Assembly: GCF_024713975.1 (NCBI RefSeq)
Contig: NC_091103.1
Location: 6,327,501 to 6,391,500, forward strand
Origin: Paralichthys olivaceus
Taxonomy: Eukaryota > Chordata > Actinopteri > Pleuronectiformes > Paralichthyidae
Length of the DNA: 64,000 nt
Direction of reading: 5' to 3'
Positions 43,829 to 60,568 of the stretch are shown one piece after another. The notes beneath the pieces are model-generated. The model was not told the origin of the DNA. It was given only the letters and a program-made list of their open reading frames with translations, and searched no databases. The position numbers were made by a program, and so were the translations under genes. Position 1 is the stretch's first letter. The number at the start of each line of letters is the position of its first letter.

Positions 43829-44511
43829 GTCTGGTGGTGACTGGTGCATTTACCGAGTGTGGGAATAATGGGCTTCATGTAAACTCCTGCTCAATCTTAC
43901 ACATTATGCACCTAAAAATGTTCGCGTTTGAATAAAGGGAAGACATGTTATGATCATTGAACCCTCACGTGTTTGGATTTTATTAGAACAGGGGTAGGAC
44001 AAGACCAGCCTGTTGCTTGTTCTCACTCTTTTTAGGAAGAAAAAATAAATATGAATCTATGTTACTGAATATTTCATTTTTTTGCTACTTATGTTCCCGA
44101 TGTTTATTTCGTGATTCGTCATCAATTGTGGTTTTGTTTTTACCTTTTGAAGTTCGATCTAAATGAAACTATTATTTTCTTATTGAGCTGCTCATGAAAG
44201 CAGGGCGCACTGTGCAGAGGGCGTTTCAAACGGCCATGATTCTTTTGAACGCAACATAAATGCGGAAGTTGTGCGTTTAAAAACAAAACATTACGGGAAA
44301 AAACGTTTAGAAAATTATTTTAAAATCATAAATATATATATATTTTCTATCTGAGGTAAATTAGGGGAAATCGTTTTAATTTTACCGGTAACGAAAACAA
44401 ACCCGTCGCCTCTCTGACCTGACGTCACGGGTCAAAGGTCAGCCAATCAGATGAGCGGAAGTAGAACGTTGCGGTAATCCGGTTCAGACATGACAAGTGC
44501 GGCCGACTGAA
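43829..44511. promoter_or_regulatory. Bidirectional promoter region, sars2 / BTB-Kelch gene
   Basis: This DNA separates two divergent genes. Within 44420-44465 lie a perfect CRE (TGACGTCA, 44420-44427), a DR1 nuclear receptor motif (GGGTCAAAGGTCA, 44429-44441), a CCAAT box (about 44443) and an ETS-type site (GCGGAAGTAG, about 44455). A second GCGGAAGTTG lies near 44264. No TATA box is evident. The motifs are read directly; their use is inferred. Confidence 0.6.
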
Positions 44512-44951
44512 GCTGAGCGCGACTCCCGGTGCTCTGGTGAACCTGACCCCCCGCATCGTCCTGCCGCCGAGTCGGACCCGTGTGCTGTCTGCCATGGTGG
44601 ACTGAGAGCTGCGAGACCGAGAACCGTGACCGTCGGAGGGGAAGTGGAGCTTCTTTGTGAGCGAGTTTGCTCCCTGGGCTGGCGGTGATGTTGTGCACGG
44701 GGCTGCCGGAGCAGCAGCAGCAGCGAGGAGCCTGACGCATCCCCACCGTAGGCCGCCGGGACGAGCCCTTACCCTCAAATGAGCCCGGAGGGTAAAGACC
44801 ACCGAGTGGGAGCCTGGGAAGTCCCCAGAAACTTGTGCTAATAACCGGCCACTTGGATACAGCGAGAGCCCGCTCCTCCACACTGCCTCACCGATTCCTG
44901 CTGAGAGGGAGACCCACAGCTTTCACGGTGGAAACGAGAAGGAGAGCGAAG
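44512..44951 (+). other. Likely 5' non-coding exon of the BTB-Kelch gene
   Basis: A GC-rich, CpG-rich block ends at a good donor (gcgaag|gtaaac, 44951). It has no coding similarity and lies between the promoter motifs and the first coding exon, whose acceptor falls exactly at the ATG. The left limit is a guess. Confidence 0.5.
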
Positions 44952-45208
44952 GTAAACACACATCTTTTCTGATCCAATGAAGTGATGCTGCAACACCGGC
45001 CTGCTGTGTTTTTATGACCAGTCTTTGTTCAGGTGGTTGAACTGAAATGGAAACATGTTGTGGTAACAGGGTGTGGTGAATATGTTGCTAACTTATCTGA
45101 ACAATAAGATGTACATGAACATGTCATGGTGCTAGCATGGAGTTTAGCTGTGAAGCCACATTTCTCTTTAAATGGGTCATGACTGGTGCAGGCCTCTATC
45201 TGTAACAC

Positions 45209-45246
<38 letters not shown>
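45209..45246. repeat. (CA)n microsatellite
   Basis: A short, nearly perfect CA array in the first intron of the BTB-Kelch gene. Confidence 0.85.
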
Positions 45247-45250
<4 letters not shown>

Positions 45251-45359
45251 AGGCCTGTCTGCTGCAGATCTAGGCTCTGCGTGCACAACATGATCTAAAT
45301 ATGTGCTCACTTCACTTCTACATACGTGTGTGTATTTATATGTCTGTGCTGTGTCTCAG

Positions 45360-48300
45360 ATGAATGCTGTGCGGGGGGGCACAGTCACCTGGCGTCCCCA
45401 GCCGTGGCAGGACGGGGACGGGGGTGGAGGGGAGCCTCTGTCCGACAGCGACTCAGAGGAGGAGGACTTCCCTGATGACAGCACCACCCCGCTGGGTGAC
45501 TACATCACACATGGTGAGAGGATGGAATATTTTTATTTGGGACTTTTATTATGACTTATTTCCTTTCTCCTGACCTCCCTACCATTATTAATCTCCCTTT
45601 ATTTGGTCTGTCCTTCTTCCCTCCCTCCCGTCCTCCCCCTCATCTCTGGTGTTTTTAGGACTGAAGCAGCTCCTGGACGCTCAGCAGCTGTGTGATGTTA
45701 CTCTGATTGTTGAGGGGAAGAAGTTCATGTGTCACAGGTATTGTGATAAAAACATTAAAAACCTAAACTCCCTGACGGCACTCAATGTATTCCTATTAGT
45801 TTAAATGTGACTGGGTCAGCCATCTCCTAGTTGGTGTGCAGATTCAAACACAAGAGTCATTAAACCATTTATTTAGGTGAATGAGTGGATGGTTGGATGG
45901 AGGAGTGGGTGGGTGGGTGGATGCTTTTAATAGATTGTGCATCCACCAAGTCAATAAAGCATCTGGAATCTTAATGAGGAACACAAATGTATCTCATATA
46001 TAAATGTTAGGGGCTATAAGGAATGGTGCATGGCCACATGTTCTTAAACAAAAGGATTTGGCTGGACACACCCACACCTTAAGTACCCCCCCCTCACAAC
46101 TCCTCCCCTTTCACAGACAGGTAAACCCCTTCTCCAAACCTCACAGGATGGGCCTTGATCGTGGCTTGACATTCTTTAACAATTGTTTAACAGATGGTTG
46201 CAATATCTGGCATAGCAGTATTGTAATCTGAGAAGAGCATTCCAGCCGTGGATTGCAGTTAACAAATACTGTTGCACTATTATTAAATTCATAGCCATTC
46301 ATAGATATTTAGTGTTGGTGAAAATGATTATATGATGTACAAATAATGATATATGCTGAATGCAAGTTGCTGGAGCCTTCATGTCTTAGAGCGATGTGCG
46401 TTTCTGTTTTCACAAAATCTTTTCCCGTTTTAATTTAACTAGAATGGCACTCAGTAGAGCGTATACCTCTGCCGAGGTCTCCTAAATTCAATCAAGCTGC
46501 TTTAAATATCGCACGCTCAAACATATCAGTGCCCTAAATGTGTCATATTTTTAATTATTCAAGATCCATGAATAATTCCCTTGGAAATGAGTGAAAATGT
46601 TAAAAAAATACAACTGCATCTTCGCACCAAATTTTGATGACTTATGTCCAGTAGTTTTTGTGTGATTAACTAACTTACAAATGAAAACATCCTCCTTGGT
46701 GGAGGTAATAAATGCGTTGGAAAAACAAATAGGCAGATTAAAAAAAACTTCATAATTCTTCTGATTATATTACTGATTCATTGAGTAATCAATCATAATA
46801 TAGAAATTCAGTTTTGCTGCTGTCAGGGACTTGAAGAGAAGAATGGGTAATGACAGGTGAAATAATGAAAGTTGACCCTCAGATAAGATGCTATGATACA
46901 GGCCAGCTCTGTTCTTGATAAAATCCATGTGCAGCTTTTTATTTGATATCAAAGAGGGAACATGAGAGAGGTTTACTGGTTTGAAGTAAGCGGCTTCTCC
47001 CTGACCAAACGGAACAGTGGTTTCTGTAGACCTGTGTTCTCAGAGTTCTCTGACTTCTACAGAAGTATCTATCTACTATATCTTCTGCATTCTTCTCTTT
47101 TTCCTTCCAACCTTCTCTCTGCTTAGAGTCCTCTTAGCAGCTGTGAGCCCCTACTTCAGGGCCATGTTCACCAGTCCCCTGGTGGAGTCTCGCCTCACAG
47201 AGATCCGTCTGGAGGAAGTGACGCCGTCTGTCATGGAGACCGTCATCCAGTTTGTGTACACTGGTGAGGCAGGGCTCTCTCTGGACACAGCTGAGGATCT
47301 GTTTGTGGCCGCCAATCGGCTGCAGGTCATGCCTCTTCAGGACCTGTGCTCCAGGTGAAGTGGCTGTGTGAAAGTGAAAGATGAAGTTTACAGTGATTGG
47401 GACTTTACAGATCAATCAGTTATATATTTACTTTAACTTTCCTTTGTTTTTTTTACCTCCCTTTCCCCCCCTCTTCTGTTGCTTTTCACCTGTCTTTCTA
47501 TCCTGTCATTTCTCTCAACTCTATCTCTCCAGGTTTCTATTTGAGCACCTCTCAGTAGATAACTGTCTGGGTATGTACTCTCTGGCTCGCTCTCACCACG
47601 ACCAGCTGCTGCTGCGTGCCTCCCTGCGGCTAGTAGCCCAGCACTTTCCGCGGGTGGCCCGGCAGAAAGACTTCCTGCTACTTGACCACGGCACCTTAGG
47701 CAGCCTACTGAGTTCAGACCGCTTGGGAGTCGACTCGGAGGCCGAGGTCTACGATGCTGCACGCCGCTGGGCAGAGCATCAGCCCTTGGACAGGTACACC
47801 CACATGCCTGCTCTGCTTCACCACCTGCGGCCTGGGCTGCTTTCCCAGGAAGAGAGCCGAAGACTGTGCCAGGAGTTGGGGCCTGCCGCAGCTGGTGAAG
47901 GCCTCGGGGGGCCTCTGAGACCACGGGAGGGAATGTTTGAGAAGAAGATCGTCTGTGTGGACCTGACGCCTCGGGAGGACGAGAATTTAGCTGCGAGGGA
48001 CTACACAGTTGACTGCTTTGATCCTCGGACAGGAAAGTGGGAAAAGTTAGCAGCGCTGGGCTCTCTTGTCAGCCCTGGCTGCACTGCAGTAGGTGACAGG
48101 CTGTTTGTAGCTGGTGGGATCCTTCGGACAGGCTCTGTGTCAGCAGCAGTGCACGAATATGATGCAGTGTTGGACCACTGGATAGAGCGGCCTTCGATGG
48201 TCCAGCCCAGGGCCATGCTCGGCCTGCTGGGCTGTGGGGAGTCACTCTATGCCTTAGGTGGCAGTAACCGCTCCGCCCTGCTGGACTCCAGCGAGACCCT

Positions 48301-49030
48301 GGAGCTTTCAACACTACAGTGGGCTCCGGGGCCTCGGTTACCTCTCCCGCTGCGTGCCTTTGCCTGCGCAGCCCTTCGTGGACGACTGTACCTTCTGGGT
48401 GGAACCACACTCGAACAGAACCGAGCTGTGGTCCACTCTGGCGTGCTCATTTATCACACTCTAACCGACTGCTGGACACGTGTGGCACTGGACTCCGGCG
48501 CCACCTGCCTTGCTGGAGGAGTAGCCGTGCGAGGAGGGGTCTGTGCTATCGGGGGATACATGCGGGATACCACCAAGTTCCTTGATGGAAACTACACTAA
48601 TCTGGAGACTTTAGACGCCACTGGTCGTGTTCTGTTTTTCAGAGAGGGCAGGGGCTCTGGCGTAGAGAGGGAGGTGACAGGGGGAGGGGTGATGGTGACT
48701 GCTGAGCAGCGTGGGGCTGCAGGCGGTGGAAGCGACCGAGCCCCAAGCCCTGTGGTATTTCCTGGGCTGCCTCGGCGGATAGCAGCCGGGGGTGTGGCCA
48801 GGTGGAAAAGGAGGATTTATGTGCTGGGTGGGGAAAACGGCTCACGGTTCTATGACAGTGTGTACTGCTGGAAGCCCGGTTGGCGCAGCTGGGTCCAGAG
48901 ACGTGAAAAGCTTCCCGGGGATACTGGAGGAGTGAGCCAGTTTGGGTGTACCACTCTAAAATTCCCTAAGAAACACATCCTGTCCAGACTGAGACTAGCC
49001 AAAGAAAACTGCAAGAAGGCTGCTGACTAG
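45360..49030 (+). CDS. BTB-BACK-Kelch protein (KLHL/KBTBD family)
   Basis: Four coding exons: 45360-45513, 45659-45737, 47127-47354 and 47533-49030, giving 652 aa. The start codon follows the acceptor directly (tctcag|ATG). An acidic serine-rich segment (DSDSEEEDFPDD) precedes a BTB domain at about residues 53-160 ([30 protein letters not shown], split here by an intron), then a BACK domain (about 160-265). Kelch repeats follow from about residue 300 (paired glycines as in LFVAGGI, LYALGGS, LYLLGGT, VCAIGGY, IYVLGGE). Such proteins are usually substrate adaptors of CUL3 ubiquitin ligases. Most of BACK and all Kelch repeats are in one exon. I do not recognise which KLHL/KBTBD member it is, so no symbol is given. 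A glycine-rich insert interrupts the last repeats. Confidence 0.9.
46443..46709. repeat. 'GGCACTCAGTAGAGC' teleost repeat in a Kelch-gene intron
   Basis: Begins aatggcactcagtagagcg and ends cctccttggtggaggtaat. The same opening words recur at 58160. The element is AT-rich and non-coding. Confidence 0.65.
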
Positions 49031-52000
49031 CTTGACTGGGCCCATTCTGACTGAAGTCAAGGCAGCCATTCATGCGACACATAGATGAGGTCCAGGCTGT
49101 GTTCTTGATTAGCTCCTCCTTGACCCCGTGATATGAGATGAAGTCATGAGGAAGAAACCATTTTATACAGTTGGCACGCAGCCACAGAGCTGGGTGTTAG
49201 TGGACTGGATGCAGACAGATCTTGTGAAATTGAATACGGATCGTCAAATGTACAGGCAGAGAGAAGTGGAGCCAGTAACAGGTTTAAAAGAACAGACAAC
49301 ACGCACCTGAATGTAACTTAAACCACTCGCTGTCAGAACAGTCAAGTCCTCAGAGAGAGAACGGGGCCTTTGAATTGTATTCTCACATTTTAATGTTTTT
49401 TGTTGGTGAATCCTTTCAATGCTGGTTTTTAAAGCTGTTCAGACACAGACAAGGAACGTAAAGGTACAGTGTGTAGAATTTAGTGACATCTAGTGTTGAA
49501 ATTGCATGTTGCAGCCGAACACCGTTCACCCCAGTCTGGACTAATGTAAAAAACATGGCTGCGTCCGTAGAGAGGACACCCGTCAATGTAAATATAAAGT
49601 ATTTAAATATAAAGGGCCTTTTCTTGGGTAAAGAAAACTACAATTCATATAATTAAGATGAAATGAACTATTGAAAACATCATGAGAATTATTCTACATC
49701 AAATTTCTGCCAATAGATCCCCTTTACCTAAATCTTACACACTGCACCTTTAAATTGGAGCCCTGAACTAAAACATAGGCCCCCTCCGATCTGCCTGTTC
49801 GCAGCTCAGCTGGGCTGAACTTTATGTTTAGAAATGACACCGGTGCTTCCCCCGTGCTGCCCCGATAGTAGCAGCTTCAGTGTATGAACATCTCAAAATG
49901 TTCTTTTTTTTTCAATTGTCACAGCCTCTTTGGTCTTCTTATGCCACTGCTGTTTAGTCTCCTATGTTTTTCTCCATGAAGGATTTTCTGTCCTTTATAA
50001 TCCTTCATAAACTTTGATCATTTTCCTTGGCGATCTGTGTCTGAACTATCGCTCTGTCCAGCATCTGTCTGAAACATGACACCACGTGACCGCCAGTCAA
50101 TTCAAAATGACATGTTCCCTTCAGCTGCTCCAGCCACAGGACTTGTGAATGCGTTTGGCTCAGAGGTTATGACTCATCTGAACACATCATCATTTGCACA
50201 TTATTTATTGAAATGTATTTTTAAGTCGTTTTTCTTGTTTATTTTGTTGTTGCTTTGAAATGGGGACTTTAGCTCTGACTGCAGTGTGGGAAGCTCCACC
50301 GTGCTGTACGATGGCTCTATACTGTGTGTTTAGATAAACCTGTCACACAGGAGCACATGTGTTTAGATCTCAAAGGGACTTTCAAGTCACTGGCCACATA
50401 TTCAGACGTAACTTTAGATTAGAGACCACTGGTGCAGTAAAGATACTATTTTGTCAAACTCAATCAGGAAATGAAGATGGATACAGAATGTGCCTCTGTA
50501 ATCGCAAGATTGGATCTTTAATCCAAGTGTGCGGAATCGTAGACTTGCAACGTTTATTTATTTAAGTTTACTAAAGCAGTAAATCACTGTTAGTCTGAGA
50601 TAGTGAAGAAATCAATGATTGAGTTAAAAAAAAAATTAGACTGATTACATTTGTCTCAAAGTTTATAAACTGTCTTCTATTCAGTTATCAACCACAACAT
50701 AAAACTACATTTTACAAGTTTCAGTCAAACCATCCTCCTGTTTAAAAAACTCCAGCCACAGACTGCAAGTTATTTCTAGTGAGCTTTGAAACTTGACATC
50801 ATAAATAAAACATTGAAACCTAGACTGGATCTCATTTTAAGTCTGATTTCATTCACCCTCAAGTTAATTCCATTGTATTTAACACATCAAACAATATTCC
50901 AGGACATTATTTTTCCTCACCCGTGCTCTTGAACAGAGAATGATTTATTTACTATTTCCATGAATAGTAAGACGGCCTGTGAGGGAATTTCGGAACTGTG
51001 AGACATGAACATATTACACTGTGTGACTTTATGTATCTCCACACAGCAAATGGGAAAGATTAGTTCCCTTATGTGAATTTTGCTCCTTTTGCAAAAAGTC
51101 CATATTTTTGTATCAGTCCCAGCGAAGGCCGGACTGGACGGACCATGGGAAGACTGTGTGCTTGTGTACTTCTCTACAAAACCAGTTCAGACCATACACA
51201 CGTGTTACTTGTACAATGAACGTTCTGGGAAGGGAGAGAGATTGTGTCACGATTTCACACCCGAGCAGTAAACTGGTTTTCAGAGAGAACCTGCACTACT
51301 GGGAAAAGAAGATGTTTTGGGCTCAAAGCATTTAACTTTGTAAAACTTCACACCAGATCTTTTTTTATTAAAGAAGTGTTCACAGGTCAAACACATAAAC
51401 TTTTTTGGTCATGAATTGCAACCCTGTCTTTCTAAATATCTCTGACACACTGCCTCTTTAATTACCCATAACTCCAATGTTCTGAATCCTCACCCAGAAA
51501 TGTCTGAACGAATTGATTTTCTTTTCTTCTTGCCAACAGCTTGTAAGATGTGTGAAAAGTGTCTGTGTCTGCATGCATGTTTTCAATGCAACACGTGCAC
51601 ACCCACGTACTTTGTGTCCATTCAGAGAAGTACAACTGCCCTCATCTGTACAATCTAATGAAGTCTATGGTCTGAAAGGCAGGTGGATGTTTTGATGAAA
51701 GCAGCGCTATGAACGATTAAAGGATTATTTGCTTACATGTTTTTTTTTTATTGATGATTTTATTACATCTGAACACAGTTGGCTGATCATTGATCAGATA
51801 AACCCACACGGCGTGCAGCAGGACACATTGTACAGAAGAATCATTTTGGTATCATATATCACATTTTTACTGCTATTCACTTCAATATTCTGCTGTTCAA
51901 CATTTGCTCCATATAATGTTTAATATATCGAGAAAAACCTCGAACTGGAATAATGCACCGATTGATTTATAGAGCAGCTAAACTTTTTAGCATGAAAGAT

Positions 52001-52600
52001 GCCAAGCTGGGCGATTCAGTTAACAATAATTATCACTATTTAATTGTCATCAATAGAAATATAACAAAGGTTCAATATCTATTTATATACTGCTTTTACA
52101 TTGTGACAATTGATTGACCTCATATTTGTAAAACGTTTTGTGTTGATCAAGTGTTTGAGTTTCAAACCTCAACCTTCACTCAGGAGCAGAAATCTGTATT
52201 TAAACCAATCAGAAATAATAATGTGACATTTATCCTGATAGAGATATCGACTGATATGTTTTTATTGTGATGTGATTTCTGGCCATACCCCCCCGCTCTA
52301 TAGGTAAAATACATTTAATGCTGAAAGTTCATTGGAAATATGTGATGGAAAACTTGTTTTTCATGGTGTGGTGTTAATGATTACTGTAATTAATAAACTG
52401 CTGAATCTGCCCAGTTCCTCTGCTGGCCAAAGGTCTCCCTCGGACTGACCATCCCAGCTCTCCTGTCCACACATCAGTCTTTCTGACAAACAGTCCTTCA
52501 GTTCTTACTGAGACCTGTATTTAGCTGCTTTGGCCGACAAAGGAACATTTTCAGACTTTAGGCTGCAGACAAACCAGAGACAGGTTGTGGAAGTGGATTT
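49031..52600. other. Kelch-gene 3' UTR and intergenic DNA
   Basis: The Kelch gene's 3' UTR probably starts this region. AATAAA occurs at 50804-50809 and ATTAAA near 51367, but the true end is not clear. A MITE copy lies at 49459-49753. The remaining open frames are short with no family similarity, and nothing else was recognised before slc5a2. Confidence 0.5.
49459..49753. mobile_element. Non-autonomous DNA transposon (MITE), copy 2
   Basis: The ends read taaaggtacagtgtgtagaat on the left and, in reverse complement, taaaggtgcagtgtgtaaga on the right, so the terminal inverted repeat is clear. The interior matches the element at 20166-20533 but lacks about 70 bp of it near the left side (the segment with ccttccaaacatgaaaaag). 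Confidence 0.8.
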
Positions 52601-52646
52601 CTTCTAGTTACAGATTGATCACATTGTTTCAGGTGCAAGTGGACTA

Positions 52647-57718
<5,072 letters not shown>

Positions 57719-57775
57719 CATCTTGTTCCCAGAGCTGAAGGGTTCATGTATCTTTGCTGGATGATACACACAGAT

Positions 57776-57781
57776 GAATAA
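57776..57781 (+). terminator. slc5a2 polyadenylation signal
   Basis: AATAAA lies about 58 bp after the slc5a2 stop codon and implies a very short 3' UTR. Confidence 0.65.
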
Positions 57782-58159
57782 AGCAGTGTCGCCACCTGTT
57801 GGCAATGAATTGTCACTACACTGTCATTACGTTGCAGATACAAAAAAAAAAGTTGCTCATGCAGAAAATAGTCTTACTCCAAGGAGCATAATAGTCCTTT
57901 ATTGGATTTCTCCACTTTTAAGAGGCATTTGTAATGCAGTGTCTAGAAATGCGTTATCCGGTTAGAGTACCATTATTGTATACTGTTACACAGGCCAGGC
58001 TTCACCTGATATCAGCAGTGAAATAAAAGGTGTTAGAGAAGTTTTTAACTCAGAAGTTAGGTAAGGTGCAAACTCAATAAAGTCTCAAATAGCTCGATGA
58101 GTAGCATTTTTTTTGTACTTCTCTGAAAAAAAACTGGACTTAAAAACAAAAAAAATCAA

Positions 58160-58385
58160 ATGGCACTCAGTAGAGCACAAACCTCCAACAAATCTTACTG
58201 TCCATGCCTGATTTTTTTTAGGCAGGGACTGTTTTTTATGTTGGAAAAACTCAGTGTTAAACAAAGTGAAAAAGAATTGTTGATCTGCTCCCTGATCTGG
58301 ATTCACACCAAAATGTTATAGATTCTTCTCTGACTACATTATTTGTGTGTTATCCTGCTTACATCAGACAAACCAACAACAACTG
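58160..58385. repeat. 'GGCACTCAGTAGAGC' teleost repeat, second copy
   Basis: Opens with atggcactcagtagagcacaaacctcc, like the element at 46443. The rest is diverged and its right end is uncertain. Confidence 0.55.
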
Positions 58386-58739
58386 GACTGGGTTGAAAAC
58401 ACAACATTATGAAACTCACTTTACACCCCCCTCCGCCCTACAGGTAAGAGAACTACAGCGAACACTACTTGAGTGTTTAGTTATTTGATTGGAAATATTT
58501 ATCATAGATTAATAGTAAACAATTTGGTGATTGTAGAGGAAAAAAATAGTATAACTCTCCTTCTTATCCCATATCACACTCTTGAAAGCTGATGTTGGTT
58601 GTCACACTGAGTGCAGCTCTGATAAGATGTGCAGGGTAATTCTAAAGAACAAACGACTTAACTAATCCCTGTAGATGATGAACTTTAAAGTCATATGCTG
58701 CAGGCCTGGTATTTACTCGTCACACACCACACAACCATG

Positions 58740-60568
58740 TAGTTATTCAGATTTCCAGTTTTTAATCATCACTTCTGTTTTTATTTAAGCAGATATTTTC
58801 CATTAGCATTGTACATGTCTGGAACCTACAGACTTCTCCCATGACTACCCAACCATCTTCCCACCTCCATGCAGAGTTTCAGCATCATTCATCACATTCA
58901 GATTTTCAATGTCCAGTCTGTCAGCTTGCAGGTAGAGAAAGTGGAAAAGCAAAGGGGTAAGGGGGGAGGGGCAGAGGTTGTTTTTTTTTTTTTTTCCAAC
59001 AGTGAAGAGTCAGAGCCGTCACCAGGCACTGTTCATCTTACACTCCAGCACAGAGTTATGGGTGGATCCAGTAGAGCTCGATTGAGTCTATCGAGCTCCT
59101 GAAATCTTGTCACTTACAGGGTCCTGTGCAATTCCCAATACTCTTGATCATCTGTGAGGTATCTGACACCTCATTCTCCTGCAGGATGGGAAAGAGGTAG
59201 GGGGCTATTAAGGCTGGAAGCTGGTGTAGAGAGTTACTGCAGTCTGTGGTTGTTGGTTTCACTCGTTTCGAAGCATGAATGACAGCTTTGGTGAACACTG
59301 CCCTCTGCCTAATCGGGAGGACGGAGAGGAGGAGGAAAGGAAGAGAGCTGGGGGTTAAAACAAAGATGGAGTATTTAAAAAAAAAAAAAATACATCTTTG
59401 CTGGATGAGTAGGCCCTCAGACTAATACAGGGAGAACACAGTCCTCAAGAATAAAAGCAAACAACAGCAAACATTCTCTGACACACACGCCAATAAAAAC
59501 AGCCAAACAAAAAAAAAGGCAAACAAGCAAGTCAATCAAACCATACAAAGTGACATCAGGCCTTTCCAAAGTGACATCAAGTTTCTCTTTTTAATCCCAT
59601 TCAATCCCACATGTCTTGTTCAATAAAGTCCATCTCCCACAATTCTCTGTAAACCAGAAATCCTTGGTGGCTCCTCTTTATGGCTGGTCAGCAAGGTTAG
59701 GGTCCTCTCTGAAACAATGACAGGAACAGGTCTAATATGGAGACTGTGCCTGTCATTAACCAATGGTATGGCTATTTCAGAATTTACATAAGTGACAGGC
59801 AATGATTTCAGCAGCATTATCAGGGGACTGATACAACACAGTACTTTACAGCACATTCAGAAAAAAATAGAGTCGTGGTGCAGAACAGGTACAAATGGCA
59901 ATCTTGTACAACAGAAAATCAAGTTTGCTTTATACAATCACATTTAAGAGCAACTCTGAACATTCCACCACTGAAGTTTTACATCTGTTGTACATCTCAT
60001 TCCTTGGAGCACCATTGTACAGCTAACATGGAAGTTTGTGATAACACAGAACAGGTATTGGGAACAGTAAGCAGGCTCTAGGGCATTACATTTTTATGCG
60101 TCACTTTATGAATGCTAATCTCAGTCAAATACACTGCAGAGTTTTCACGTGAATTACCTAACAACCATGTATGGAGTTAGACAGGAACCCAGATGATTAA
60201 GAGGCAGAAAGAGGGCTTACTGACAGCAGCAGGAGGGGACCCCAACCCTGGTATGAATCTTTTAAAGGTGCCACTCTGGACACGGTGGGGGGAGAGAGGG
60301 ACACTGGAGGGCTTTGAAAAAAAAAAAAAAACAAGGCAAGGAGAGTGACACACCTCTCTTCCTTCTTTACCTCTCAACCTCCCTCCACTGAGAGCAAGTA
60401 TGAGATAGGACTCCTGGAGCAAAGTAAAACACAAGCAGTCGTGGAGTGCTTATATCTCCTCATACCCCTCTTCCCCTGTTCATCCTCTGGAAAGAGGTGA
60501 GAGGGAGAAAAGAGGTGGTACACAAGAGGAGATGAGAGTTGGTATGTGTGAGCTGTACTATTTCCTTT
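58740..60568 (-). other. Probable fbxo46 3' UTR
   Basis: About 1.8 kb of non-coding DNA between the fbxo46 stop codon and a minus-strand AATAAA (TTTATT at about 58779-58785). It contains several homopolymer A/T runs (for example 58980-58995, 59378-59390 and 60318-60331). No similarity to a coding exon was seen. The slc5a2 transcript end is only about 1 kb away on the other strand. Confidence 0.45.

Noticed and set aside
43825-43878. Upstream in-frame ATG of sars2 (adds 18 residues)
   Set aside because: The downstream ATG gives a typical arginine-rich mitochondrial presequence and overlaps a YY1-type element; the extension has no presequence character.
47433-47924. Minus-strand 163-codon frame over the Kelch gene
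   Set aside because: Antisense to a recognisable BACK-domain exon, with low-complexity content.
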